Positions 9,533-18,643 are shown, counted from the first letter of the stretch. The stretch is DNA of 64,000 nt from Stenotrophomonas nitritireducens (GCF_001700965.1 NZ_CP016756.1:4330501-4394500), one strand, 5' to 3'. Notes: generated by a model from the letters alone, not told the origin. Translations and numbers: made by a program.

Positions 9533-9647
9533 CTAGAGGGTGTGGTTAATGCTTGCAAAAGAAGCTCGCCTAAGTGTCGCCTGCCCGTAAACTTGATCCA
9601 GGCATTCTTAGAGGTCTCCGGGCAAACTAGCCCCAAGGAGACCACCG

Positions 9648-9926
9648 ATGCGCAAGAGCAAATTTACCGAGAGTCAGATCGTTACGACGTTGAAGCAAGT
9701 TGAGGCTGGAAGGCAGGTCAAGGATGTCTGCCGTGAGCTTGGCATTTCCGATGCGACTTACTACGTCTGGAAGTCCAAGTACGACGGCATGGAAGCTTCG
9801 GACGTGCAGCGGTTGCGCGACGTTGAAGCCGAGCACGCAAAGCTCAAGCGGATGTATGCTGACCTGGCGATGGAGAATCATGCGCTGAAGGATCTGATTG
9901 CAAAAAGCTTTAGACCCGGCGCATAA
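9648..9926 (+). CDS. IS3-family transposase OrfA
   Basis: A 92-residue DNA-binding subunit beginning MRKSKFTESQIV. It has a helix-turn-helix (VKDVCRELGISDATYYVWKSKY, residues ~25-46) and a leucine-zipper-like tail (RLRDVEAEHAKLKRMYADL). An AAGGAG lies upstream (9634-9639). In this branch OrfA usually ends ...IAKKL-stop right after an A-AAA-AAG slip site. Here the run has only five A (9902-9906), so the frame continues as IAKSFRPGA before stopping. Confidence 0.9.
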   Translation: MRKSKFTESQIVTTLKQVEAGRQVKDVCRELGISDATYYVWKSKYDGMEASDVQRLRDVEAEHAKLKRMYADLAMENHALKDLIAKSFRPGA

Positions 9927-10755
9927 GCGCCCGCTCTTGGCCTGGCTGCAGGACCGCCACGGCTGGAGCGAACGCCGGGCCTGTGCAGCGATTGGGATGT
10001 CACGGTCGACGGCACGCTACCGCCATCGACCGGATCGGGACGAAGATGTGATCGCGTTATTGGCCGAGCTCTCTGAGCGTTTTCCGGAGCGCGGCTTCGG
10101 CAAGCTGTTTCTACTGATTCGTCGCCGCGGTTTGGTTTGGACTCACAAGCGTGTCCGGCGTGTGTACTGCCTGATGAAGCTCAATCAGCGTCGGCGAGGA
10201 AAGAAGCGTCTTCCAAACCGGCACCCGATGCCGTTGGTGGCCGGCGAGCAGATCAACGGCAGTTGGTCGATCGACTTCATGTCCGACGCGCTCTGGGATG
10301 GACGACGCTTCCGGACATTCAACGTAATCGGCGATTTCAGCCGCGAGGCTTTGGCCATCGAAGTTGATCTGAATTTGCCGGCTACGCGAGTCATCCGCAC
10401 TTTGGAGCGAATTGCGGCGTGGTGCGGCTATCCCGCAAAGCTCCGCCTAGACAATGGCCCCGAATTCATCGCCTTGGCGTTGGCGGAATGGGCCGAGCGC
10501 AAGAACATCGCGCTGGATTTCATCGAGCCAGGACGGCCGATGCAGAACGGCTTTATCGAACGCTTTAATGGCAGCTTCCGACGTGGCGTGCTGGATATGC
10601 ACGTCTTCCGCAATCTCGGAGAAGTACGCGAACAGGCAGAGCAGTGGTTGGCCGATTACAACACCGACATACCTCACGACAGCCTCGGCGGGCTGACGCC
10701 AGCCGAATTCCGCCAGTACCACGAACCGGAAACCTCTAATTTAGCCTGGCATTGA
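9898..10755 (+). CDS. IS3-family transposase OrfB (DDE integrase domain)
   Basis: The catalytic half, ~285 residues, with an rve integrase core: first Asp in SWSIDFMSDAL, second in LRLDNGPEF, and the Glu in NGFIERFNG, spaced as in IS3 transposases. It ends in the usual YNTDIPHDSLGGLTPAEF segment. The listed TTG start is only where the frame opens. In this family OrfB is normally made as an OrfA-OrfB fusion by -1 frameshifting, but here OrfB is in the +1 phase relative to OrfA because the A-run is one base short. The copy may therefore be impaired in fusion synthesis. Confidence 0.88.
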   Translation: MQKALDPAHKRPLLAWLQDRHGWSERRACAAIGMSRSTARYRHRPDRDEDVIALLAELSERFPERGFGKLFLLIRRRGLVWTHKRVRRVYCLMKLNQRRRGKKRLPNRHPMPLVAGEQINGSWSIDFMSDALWDGRRFRTFNVIGDFSREALAIEVDLNLPATRVIRTLERIAAWCGYPAKLRLDNGPEFIALALAEWAERKNIALDFIEPGRPMQNGFIERFNGSFRRGVLDMHVFRNLGEVREQAEQWLADYNTDIPHDSLGGLTPAEFRQYHEPETSNLAWH

Positions 10756-10772
10756 AATACGGGGAGTCGACA

Positions 10773-11056
10773 AAGATGCTGGTTTGCAAGGCATGGGTTT
10801 CGAAGAAATTACGTCGTATACCAAAAGTGACTTCTGGGATTGAGGCCGTAGACGCCTGCTGCCTTTTGAATCGCTGTCCGCAGCATTGATGCACTAGAGA
10901 GGGTGAAGAAGGGGTGGGTGCAGGTGTACCTGTTTCCATGGCCAGTCGTTGGCGCCACCTTGGTAAAAGGTGTTCAGTTCCTAAGCTGCCGTCGAGCGTT
11001 TTGTCGGCATGATGAAGTGGCGACTCCCCAGCGATTTGCCAACGCCGATTGCGTGG
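10773..11056. other. Intergenic, 284 bp, nothing recognised
   Basis: This lies between the IS3 right end and the convergent lipoprotein gene. I find no reading frame with a credible product, no strong hairpin and no further IS end. Confidence 0.4.
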
Positions 11057-11701
11057 TTATCGCTTATCTGCCAGCTGCAGTTCCAACGTGTAGATCACAC
11101 TGTCTTCAATGCGGCCATCGACCGCGAAGGCGATGGATAGTTGGTCCGGTGCAAGGTCAGTCCGGTGTGTGAAACAGGTGGCGACACCTTTGGTGCAGCT
11201 GAAATCCCAGGCATCACCGCCGGCTGCGCGCAGGTCGCGTACCGTTGTACTGTTGGTGATCGGCAACCCCTGCAAGGACAGGGACTGATCGTAGGTGCGC
11301 AGGGGCTCCAGTTCGGTGCCGGGCGCAGCTACTTCAAAGCCAGCCGCTTCGTTGTCCATATGGTTGAGGACAATGGTGACGATGCTGGCGCTGGGGTTCT
11401 TGGCGTTGTCGGGGTATACACGAATGCCGAGTTTGTCCCATACCAGAACCGTGAGGCTGGGATTGGGTTGGGTGCTTCGATAGTCGGCGCCAAGCACTGT
11501 TACCCATTCGTTCATTGGCGCGCCAAGATTCAGTACCTTGCCTTGGTAGATCAGGCCCGTAGGTGTTGTCTCGAGGAATGGCTTCTCTTTGACGGCCACA
11601 TCGGCGGCGGCAGCCGACGCCGACTCCGCCCGCGATGAGCTGACATCGCAGCCGATCAGCATCATCCCGAACAGCGTTGCCGCCAATAAGCACTTGTTCA
11701 C
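11057..11701 (-). CDS. Lipoprotein, probable immunity to the VgrG-zincin-HetC effector
   Basis: A 214-residue protein with a lipoprotein signal peptide (MNKCLLAATLFGMMLIGC, cysteine at 18) and a mature domain containing NEWVTVLGADY, VWDKLGIRVYPD and repeated beta-type segments. The overall pattern resembles DUF7738-type proteins, but I am not certain of the family. The start is GTG at 11701, overlapping the stop of the upstream effector gene (GTGA), so the two are translationally coupled. Asp follows the lipidated Cys (CDV). In enterobacteria that retains lipoproteins on the outer face of the inner membrane, a sensible place to block a toxin acting on the membrane or in the periplasm. Confidence 0.78.
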   Translation of the reverse strand: MNKCLLAATLFGMMLIGCDVSSSRAESASAAAADVAVKEKPFLETTPTGLIYQGKVLNLGAPMNEWVTVLGADYRSTQPNPSLTVLVWDKLGIRVYPDNAKNPSASIVTIVLNHMDNEAAGFEVAAPGTELEPLRTYDQSLSLQGLPITNSTTVRDLRAAGGDAWDFSCTKGVATCFTHRTDLAPDQLSIAFAVDGRIEDSVIYTLELQLADKR

Positions 11702-14700
11702 TTCTTGCCGCTCCCTTTGACCTGGTTCTTCTCGCCGAAGAGATCTTCATAGAACTTGGTGATGTAATCCCAGCTGTCGGTGCCATAGCGGCCGACGCGG
11801 CGAATGCCCTCGAGTGCGTCCTTGCCATGCTCTTCGTGCAAATGTTCGATCTCGGTCGCCGACGCGGCCCTGCGGATGTTGGCGGCATGGTCCTTGGCCC
11901 AGGCCGATACATGCGGGCATTGCCAGCTGCTGTCGTAGGGATGGACCAGGTAGTCCTGGGCGATCTTCACCGGATCGCATTGCCCGTTTCCGTTCCAGCG
12001 GGCAAGCATCGCCTTGCCCACCTCGGTCACCGCTTGCTGTGCAAGTTTGGCCGCGAGCGTATGCAGCGGATGGACGTCGTGATCCTTTGCCAGCTGCGAA
12101 TGGCTGGGGTCGGTTGAGCCGCTCTTGTTCGGGTCGGAATCGAACATGGTCTGGGCATCGTCGACGCTGTTGCCGATCAGCAAAAGCAATTGCTGATAGA
12201 CAAGGTTGTAACTGTTCAGCACCAGACGCATCGGGGCCGAAGCGATCCAGCCCGCGCGTTCCAGATATTCGTGGCCGGGTATGCTGAGCATGCGGTCGCG
12301 CAGCTTCAGGAAGTTCTGGAAGCCGGTGTAATAGCGTTGATCGCTCTGCTCGGAAAGCAGGACGAGCATGATCTTTTCGCTGTCCGAGCGCTCACCTGGC
12401 TTGCTGGCCTTGAATTCCCAGCTTTCCACGCTGAAAAGCTTGTGGGCAATGGGCTCGGCCAAGCTGGCAATCACATCGGTAGAGCCGAACATGCCGGTCA
12501 CTACCGGGTACTTGTGCTTGCAATCGGCCGCCGATGTCCACAGAAGAACATTGTTGTGCCCGATCTTGCGCAGGCTCAGCTCGCAGAAGTTGGAGTGGGC
12601 GAAATAGTCTTCCAGCACATGCAGCGCGGAGCCGAAGTGACGCATGCCGTCGGCAGTACGTCCCAGCGAAATCGCCTGCTTCAGCTCCGATGCCATGAAG
12701 GCACTGGAACTGGCGATGTAGCGCTTCATCGATGTCGCTTTGTCCACGCCAAGCAACGGGCTGTTGGCAGTGACCCAAGGTTCGAAATCCTTGTCGACCG
12801 TCTTGGGGTCTGCGGGGTCCGGCTTCAGGTTTTTAGGATTGTCGATGTGTTCGCTGGGCCGATAGACACCCAAACGAGCGGGTGTCACTTCATAGTGGGC
12901 TTTATCGCGATAGCGCAGCTCATGGAACTCGCCGCCGGCGAGAATGTCGACAATCTTGGTCAGTGCCTCGCGCGAGATGTACTTGCCCAGATCCTTGGGC
13001 ATGTTCGGCGGGCGGACAATCTTTGGATCAAGCAGCTGGGAATAGTCACGCAGCCAGTTGCCGAAGTAGATGGCGGCAAGATCGCTGCGGCTGAAACCCG
13101 CCCTGCCAAGAACGGCTTCGATCGAGCGGTGCCCGAATGACTGGCCAGGGTTCTTGGCGTGGTTCTGCCCATCGCCGGCGCTGAATCCTTCGTAGCGCCC
13201 GTCCTGTGTCTTGTTGCTCTCCTGGGCAACCGGGCCTTGTTGGCGCAGTGCCGCCTGCACTTCGGCGTAATTGACTTTCAGCGGCCCGCTGAACTCCGGC
13301 GAGGTGTAGTTGGCGTAGGTTGTCTTGTGCGTGCCTTCCAGATCGAAGAAGGCAAAGCGATAAGCCATGCCCGTGCCTTCTTCCTGCGCGCTGTCGGTAG
13401 CAATGGTCGGCTTGCCGTCGGCGCCTTTTTCAGCGAGATCGTTGCGCAGGACATTATCGACGTGGTGGCCGAATTCATGTAGAAGCACGGCAAGCAGCTC
13501 ACGCGAGGCTTCAATCGAGGTTGAGGCCTGGTCGGCGGCTGAAGCGTGCACGCGGATCAGGCGCTTGGCATTGTCGTAGTCGGCGGGGTAGGGCCCGCCG
13601 CTGAGTACTTCATGCTTGGGCGGCGGGAAGCTACCGTTCTTCAGCGCTTCCTGCAGCTTCATATAGGTTCGTGCTGGCACGTCGAAGCCGAACGTCGGCG
13701 CCATCATCATCACGAATTCGATCGGTGTCGATTTTTCGGCGGCGCTGCGCAACTGGTCGTAGGCGAACGTGCTTTCTATCTTGCGCGCAGGATCGGGCTT
13801 GATCTTGAACGCGGGCAGCGGCGGCAGCCTGGGCGAAGAACTGCTGCCAGCCATGAACGGGTGCTCGCCGGCCTTGACCTTGAACTCGCCCGGGCAGCTG
13901 AAAGTGATGTCGCCGCCTTCCAGGGTGATCGCACTGCTGCCTGCCTGCAGCACCACCTTGCTCTTTGCGAGCACATCAATGCGCGCGTCGGTGGCGGTGA
14001 CGGTCACGGCTTGGTCGGCCAGCAGTTCCAGTTCACCGTCGTTGGCCTGCAGGCTGACCGGACCATTGGCGGCAATCAGCCGCACCGGGCCACCCTGCGC
14101 AAACAGTGAAACCTGACCGCCGGAAACCGCAGCAATGGTTTCGCCGCTGCTGGCATGCAGGTCCTGTTGTACGGTCAGTTGCAGGTTCTGCCCGGCGAAC
14201 GCAATCGCGCTTGCAGGTGTGGTCCAGGCAATGTGGTTTGGTGCTTCAGCGAGCAATAGCGGCTTGGCAAAGCGCTCAACCGGCTGATCTCCAGGCGTGC
14301 GGCCATCGCTGGGCTTGAACTGGGATTGGCCGTTGACCACCGCCTGGAAGCGGCCGTCCGCGGCCGGGTCGATCTGCTGCCGCAATTGACCGGTCTGCTG
14401 CCATGCCTTGAGGCCGGGCACCTGCTGTTGCTGCAGGGTCTGTTGCATCTGCTCCAGGCTGCGCTCGGCGCCCTTGAGCTGTGCAACCACCTCGGCATTA
14501 TCCATCACCGTGGAGGTGGCACGTTCCTGTGTACTGGCTGACAACAGCAGACCTTCGGCCGCGTGCACATTGCTCCAGCCCTGGGTGGCCAGTTCGAAGC
14601 CTTCGCCGCGTAGCGCGCCGCGTGCGGTGTCCTGATGCTGTATGAGATAGCCAAGCTCAAGCCGGCTATCAGCCAATGAACTGTGCAGGCGCGTGCGCAG

Positions 14701-16287
14701 CTGGCCAGGCGTGTCGTCGATTACCCATTGCTGGGTGCCACTGCCGTCGTGGGCCTGTGTATGCAGGCCGCTGAGCACACCCGGGTGCTTGGCGTCTTCA
14801 TCGATGCCGCCACCAAACGGCGGCGCAACATTGCCGTTATAGAGCTGGCCGGTGATGCGCGGTTGATCGATATCGCCGTGCAGGAACTCCACCAGCACTT
14901 CGCTGCCAATGCGCGGCAGGAAGGCGGTTCCCCAGTTGGGGCCTGCCACCCATTCGGCAACGGATACCCAGCTGCCGCTGGTATGGTCACCCGGTGCGTG
15001 GCCGGCCTGCGCGCTGCCGGTTTCACTCAGGCCGCCCGAGTTGGGCGCGCTGCCGCGCTGCCAGGCGAACTGGACACGGACCTGATGTTCCCTGTTCGGG
15101 CTGAGCGCGGCATCGGCCACGCCAACCACGCGCGCCGTCTGCGGGCCGTGCAGGGAAGGGCGGTCATGTGGCAGGGCGCGGACGGGAACGCTGCCATCGG
15201 TGGCCAGAAACTGGTTGCGGTAGCTGCCGCGTTCCAGCTCGCTGTTGCCAAGCAGTTCGGCGATGCCACTGTCGAGATTGTTGACCGCCGCGTGGGCGAC
15301 TACCAGGATCTGGAACTGGCCGCCTTCGTGTTGTGGGTGCTGGCTGAGCGTGAACCGTGTGCCTGCGGCCATGCGGCGTTCACTGCTGCTTCCGCCATGC
15401 AGCCGCTGCGCAACCTGCAGGGCGTCTAGTCGCGCCTGTGCCTCGTCCTGCGCCCAGCGGTTGTCATTGAAGCGGCCCGCGCGCGGCTGCACATACACTT
15501 CCAGTGGAACGTCACTGCCTTCCGCGCTGGCTTGTGCGGCGATGGCGTTGAGTTTTTCACTGTGCCAGCTGGCAACCGTGCTGCTGTTGGGGACAAGCTG
15601 ACGCTGTTCGCCGAAGTGTGTGATGCCGTCACTGGATTCACTGGCGGCAATGCGATGGAAGCGAATGCTGCCGATGTCGGGCAGCTCGGCTTCGGGTTCA
15701 AAAACCACCAGGGTGTGCGCGCCATCGCCGTCCTGCGCCTGTTCGATGCGCCAGGCAAGGCCGCTTTCGGCCAGCAGGCGGGTCACGAACTCCCAGTCGG
15801 TCTCGCGGTATTGGGTGGTGATCTCGCGTTGCGGCAGCGCCGCTTCAACATCGAAGCGGTAGTCGGCCTGCGGGTAGTCGTCAAAGATCTGCGTGCAGAT
15901 GGCGCGGACATCCAGCGCCTGGAAGATCACCGCGTTGCGGCGCAGCCTCAGCAGTGCGGTCCAGGGTTCAAGTGCAAGCTGGTAACGCGCCAGGCCGCCA
16001 TCGCTGCCAAGCTGAGCAACATCGGTGCACAGCCCGTGCCATTGCCGCTGTGAGCCGTCAGCGAGCTGCAGTTGCAGCGTCAGTGGCTGTTCCAGCCAGT
16101 TGTCGGTCTGTAGATAGGCGTCGGTGCAGAGGCAGTCGATCTGCAGCCGCATGTCGCCGCACAGGGCCTCCTGGCCCTCGAAGCGCTCAACCACCAGCCC
16201 CTCATGTGGGGCCTGCAGTTTGATCAGGCGGTCGCGATGTGAAAGCGCCGCGAGTGCGACAGACAACGAGGAGCTCGGGACGTCCAT
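11698..16287 (-). CDS. vgrG: Evolved VgrG with C-terminal zincin and Het-C-like domains
   Basis: A 1529-residue fusion effector. I start it at ATG 16287 (MDVPSSSLSVALAALSHRD), ten bases after tssL; the frame is open upstream to 16434, but that would run inside tssL. Residues 1-~600 are the VgrG core (gp27/gp5), and ~780-880 are DUF2345-like with short beta repeats. The C-terminal half is an extra toxin. An HExxH zinc-protease motif lies at about 937-941 (LLHEFGHHVD). A Het-C/NGG1-type pattern follows: GNWLRDYSQ near 1077 and ALHVLEDYFAHSNFCEL near 1221-1237. Het-C folds are related to zinc-dependent phospholipase C/S1-P1 enzymes, so membrane or phosphoester attack is plausible. Which domain is active is unknown. 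Confidence 0.88.
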   Translation of the reverse strand: MDVPSSSLSVALAALSHRDRLIKLQAPHEGLVVERFEGQEALCGDMRLQIDCLCTDAYLQTDNWLEQPLTLQLQLADGSQRQWHGLCTDVAQLGSDGGLARYQLALEPWTALLRLRRNAVIFQALDVRAICTQIFDDYPQADYRFDVEAALPQREITTQYRETDWEFVTRLLAESGLAWRIEQAQDGDGAHTLVVFEPEAELPDIGSIRFHRIAASESSDGITHFGEQRQLVPNSSTVASWHSEKLNAIAAQASAEGSDVPLEVYVQPRAGRFNDNRWAQDEAQARLDALQVAQRLHGGSSSERRMAAGTRFTLSQHPQHEGGQFQILVVAHAAVNNLDSGIAELLGNSELERGSYRNQFLATDGSVPVRALPHDRPSLHGPQTARVVGVADAALSPNREHQVRVQFAWQRGSAPNSGGLSETGSAQAGHAPGDHTSGSWVSVAEWVAGPNWGTAFLPRIGSEVLVEFLHGDIDQPRITGQLYNGNVAPPFGGGIDEDAKHPGVLSGLHTQAHDGSGTQQWVIDDTPGQLRTRLHSSLADSRLELGYLIQHQDTARGALRGEGFELATQGWSNVHAAEGLLLSASTQERATSTVMDNAEVVAQLKGAERSLEQMQQTLQQQQVPGLKAWQQTGQLRQQIDPAADGRFQAVVNGQSQFKPSDGRTPGDQPVERFAKPLLLAEAPNHIAWTTPASAIAFAGQNLQLTVQQDLHASSGETIAAVSGGQVSLFAQGGPVRLIAANGPVSLQANDGELELLADQAVTVTATDARIDVLAKSKVVLQAGSSAITLEGGDITFSCPGEFKVKAGEHPFMAGSSSSPRLPPLPAFKIKPDPARKIESTFAYDQLRSAAEKSTPIEFVMMMAPTFGFDVPARTYMKLQEALKNGSFPPPKHEVLSGGPYPADYDNAKRLIRVHASAADQASTSIEASRELLAVLLHEFGHHVDNVLRNDLAEKGADGKPTIATDSAQEEGTGMAYRFAFFDLEGTHKTTYANYTSPEFSGPLKVNYAEVQAALRQQGPVAQESNKTQDGRYEGFSAGDGQNHAKNPGQSFGHRSIEAVLGRAGFSRSDLAAIYFGNWLRDYSQLLDPKIVRPPNMPKDLGKYISREALTKIVDILAGGEFHELRYRDKAHYEVTPARLGVYRPSEHIDNPKNLKPDPADPKTVDKDFEPWVTANSPLLGVDKATSMKRYIASSSAFMASELKQAISLGRTADGMRHFGSALHVLEDYFAHSNFCELSLRKIGHNNVLLWTSAADCKHKYPVVTGMFGSTDVIASLAEPIAHKLFSVESWEFKASKPGERSDSEKIMLVLLSEQSDQRYYTGFQNFLKLRDRMLSIPGHEYLERAGWIASAPMRLVLNSYNLVYQQLLLLIGNSVDDAQTMFDSDPNKSGSTDPSHSQLAKDHDVHPLHTLAAKLAQQAVTEVGKAMLARWNGNGQCDPVKIAQDYLVHPYDSSWQCPHVSAWAKDHAANIRRAASATEIEHLHEEHGKDALEGIRRVGRYGTDSWDYITKFYEDLFGEKNQVKGSGKK

Positions 16288-16297
16288 ATCGACAGGC

Positions 16298-17089
16298 TCA
16301 TGGCAAGGTGATCGTGATGTGCGCAGTGCGTTCGGGCATCTGCACGACGTTGTTGTAGGCGGCCAGCTGCTGGCGGGTATCGTGGCCCATATAGGTGCGC
16401 AGGCCGATGAAGGCCAGCACGCCGAAGCAACCAACCACCGCAGCCGGCAACCACAACGGAATCACCCGGCGCAGCTGGTTGCGGATGTTGTCTGGCGGCA
16501 GCGCGTGGGGCGCGAAGCCATGTCGCTTGCCTTTCAGGTAGACGATTTCATCGCCCAGGCGCGCGGTCAGGTAGCCCAGCTTCTCGGTGCCTTCGAGGCG
16601 GTACTTGCCCTCGAATCCCATCAACAGGCAGTAGTGGTAAACCTCCAGCGACGGCAGCCGCGGTGCACCCTGACGGCGCAGCTCTTCGAGCTTGTCGAAG
16701 AAATGTTCGCCGGCCAGGTGCTCGCCGAACATGCGCAGCTGCAGCGGGTTGCGTTCCCACACTTCATGCAAGGCCGACGGCTGCGAGAGGATGGCCTCAT
16801 CAACGGCTGCGCAGAAAGCGTACTTGGAGGCGTAGACATCTTCAGCGGCAATGCCAAGGCGCATCGCGTTGCGCTCGACGCTGTCGAGGAACTTCTGCAC
16901 TGTCTGCACGAAACCTTCGGCATCGTTGGGCAGTTGGCCGCGCTTGAGCAGCAACAGCAGGTAGAAGCCGTCTGACATCAGATCCTGCAGGCTTTGCGGC
17001 GCTGCGGAAATCTGTGCGTTGTTGGCCATCGCTGCATTGCCGGTCAGTGACGGCATCGGGCCCGGGGTCGGAGGCAGGTGTGAGTTCAT
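16298..17089 (-). CDS. tssL: TssL (DotU/IcmH-like) inner-membrane protein
   Basis: 263 residues, part of the TssJLM trans-envelope complex. The N-terminal cytoplasmic helical domain has the DotU signatures YASKYAFCAAVDEAIL and GEHFFDKLEEL. A single C-terminal membrane helix follows (LWLPAAVVGCFGVLAFIGL, about 213-231), with a short periplasmic tail. There is no OmpA/peptidoglycan-binding domain; that function is probably supplied separately by the protein at 50239-51030. The start overlaps the tssK stop by one base (TGATG), indicating coupling. Confidence 0.95.
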   Translation of the reverse strand: MNSHLPPTPGPMPSLTGNAAMANNAQISAAPQSLQDLMSDGFYLLLLLKRGQLPNDAEGFVQTVQKFLDSVERNAMRLGIAAEDVYASKYAFCAAVDEAILSQPSALHEVWERNPLQLRMFGEHLAGEHFFDKLEELRRQGAPRLPSLEVYHYCLLMGFEGKYRLEGTEKLGYLTARLGDEIVYLKGKRHGFAPHALPPDNIRNQLRRVIPLWLPAAVVGCFGVLAFIGLRTYMGHDTRQQLAAYNNVVQMPERTAHITITLP

Positions 17090-18441
17090 CAGGTGGTCAC
17101 CGCAACGAGTTCGAGCTTGAGGTCGGCAATGCCGGAGGGGACATAGATCATCAGCGACTGCGATTTGAGCATGCGTTCATACAAAGCACCGCGTGCATCC
17201 AACTCGAAATAGTGGCTGCCGGGACGTACCGGAATGGCGGCCGGCACCTGTGCCGCGTGGGTGAGCTTCACGCCTGGCAGCGCGGAAAGCACGCATTTCT
17301 CCACGTCGTCGGGTGCGCCGATCTTGAAACGGATAGGCACCGTCTGGATCAGCTCCTGCGCAGGCATGGAGGCAGAAACGGACAGGTAGAACGAAGCTTC
17401 GCCATCGATGCGCTGCGAATCCAGCCGGCCCAGATGGTAGGACGGCTTGATCTCGTTCAAGGCGATCTTGAAGTAGCGCGTGGAGATGACGGTTTCCAGC
17501 AGCGCACGCACGATTTCCAGCAGCTTGCGGAACGAAGCTTCCGGTTGATCGTGGCGATACACCGGCAGATCGTTGAGCTGGTACGTGTTGGAGAAGGTGA
17601 GCAGGGCGCCGGCCATGCGCAGCAATTCCTGATGCAGGCGCTCGGGATGCAGCTGCGGGTGATGCAGCAGATGGGCGAGGGCGCTGAAGGAGGAATTGAT
17701 GGTGTGCAGCAACCAGAACGACGCGATGTCGCCTGAGCGGAATTCGATGATGTTCTGCGAGGTCTGCCGATGCAGTCCGTACAGCGCGTCTACCTTGGCC
17801 TGCAGCGCGTCCAGTACGGCGCGCAACTCGCGATGCAGGAACGGCGATGCCTGCAACTGCGCGCAGGGCGGGATGAATTCATCGTCCAGTTCAAAGCCAC
17901 CGCTGGATGTTCTGCGCACGCGTGCAACCGGCACGGAGGCGTAGGCATCCTTGGGTTGGTCATCGGTAAGCAGCTTCACCGCTTTGCTGAGATATGCCAA
18001 TTCAGCTTCGGCAGCATCGGTGAACAAATCGTCCGAAACCCGGTTGGCTTGGCGATAACGCGCAAGCACGCTGCCTTCTGCGTCGGTGCAATTGCGACCG
18101 TCGTCACGCAATAGCGGTAATGCAAGATACACAACGGTTGCTTGAACCCCCGGCGGAAGGTCCTGCAGCGATACGGCATCGGGAAGACTGTCATGGACCG
18201 GGGCGTCATAGCTTTCACCGTCCGGAAAAACCGCAGACAAGTCCAGCGGGCGCAGCGTGCCACCGGCAAGCGCGTGCGGATCGAAACGCACGCGCCGCGC
18301 ACCCCATGCGTAAGGATGCAGGGTCTGCGACAGATCGTGCAGGCGCGCCTCGTGATAGGCGTCTTGGCGCTGGAAGTGCTGCGGGCGCAGGAACAAGCCT
18401 TCACCCCATAAAACCTTCGACATCCTGCTTACGTAAGCCAC
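17089..18441 (-). CDS. tssK: TssK baseplate-membrane adaptor
   Basis: 450 residues, the trimeric adaptor linking baseplate to membrane complex. The family start SKVLWGEGLFLRPQHFQRQD is plain, as is the conserved body (YQLNDLPVY, HLGRLDSQRIDGEASFYLSV). GTG at 18441 has AAGGA seven bases upstream and is my choice. ATG at 18423 (MSKVLWGEG), a start seen in many homologues, is the alternative. tssJ lies upstream, separated by about 200 bases containing a nested inverted repeat. Confidence 0.96.
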   Translation of the reverse strand: MAYVSRMSKVLWGEGLFLRPQHFQRQDAYHEARLHDLSQTLHPYAWGARRVRFDPHALAGGTLRPLDLSAVFPDGESYDAPVHDSLPDAVSLQDLPPGVQATVVYLALPLLRDDGRNCTDAEGSVLARYRQANRVSDDLFTDAAEAELAYLSKAVKLLTDDQPKDAYASVPVARVRRTSSGGFELDDEFIPPCAQLQASPFLHRELRAVLDALQAKVDALYGLHRQTSQNIIEFRSGDIASFWLLHTINSSFSALAHLLHHPQLHPERLHQELLRMAGALLTFSNTYQLNDLPVYRHDQPEASFRKLLEIVRALLETVISTRYFKIALNEIKPSYHLGRLDSQRIDGEASFYLSVSASMPAQELIQTVPIRFKIGAPDDVEKCVLSALPGVKLTHAAQVPAAIPVRPGSHYFELDARGALYERMLKSQSLMIYVPSGIADLKLELVAVTT

Positions 18442-18518
18442 ATTTCAATCCTTGGAAATTCCGTTGGCGCGTTGCATCGAGCGTCACGCTCAAGTCACAT
18501 AATCACAGCGCAGGCGTT

Positions 18519-18561
18519 GTTGCAGCCGATGTGAAAACTCCATTCACATCCTGGTTGCAAC
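18519..18561. promoter_or_regulatory. Nested inverted repeat between tssJ and tssK
   Basis: GTTGCA (18519-18524) and GATGTGAA (18528-18535) are mirrored by TTCACATC (18543-18550) and TGCAAC (18556-18561). It lies ~80 bases upstream of tssK in an otherwise empty 202-bp gap. It could be a regulator site or an RNA hairpin that separates tssJ from tssK expression. No T-run follows in the direction of transcription. Confidence 0.4.
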
Positions 18562-18643
18562 CGCCTCATGCGGTTTCAACGCGAAAGATACTAGCGCATG
18601 CTTGGCTGGCAATGTTGAAGTGCTCGCGAAAACCACGCGGGGT

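Larger units (their letters stand above)
9575..10772 (+). mobile_element. IS3-family insertion sequence, full length
   Basis: A 1198-bp element with imperfect terminal inverted repeats: left end TGTCGCCTGCCCGTAAAC (9575) against the complement of the right end, TGTCGACTCCCCGTATTT (ending 10772). Further inner matches include CCAGGC and TTAGAGGT. A 3-base direct repeat AAG borders both sides, which fits IS3-family target duplication but is too short to be sure. It contains OrfA and OrfB; the protein style (MRKSKFTESQIV, LRLDNGPEF) is that of the IS407-like branch. A decayed OrfB relative lies at 40243-40625 in the same orientation. Confidence 0.85.

Noticed and set aside
9898-10755. OrfB as an independently translated gene from TTG 9898
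   Set aside because: No ribosome site of quality, and the family makes OrfAB fusions; the TTG simply marks where the frame opens.
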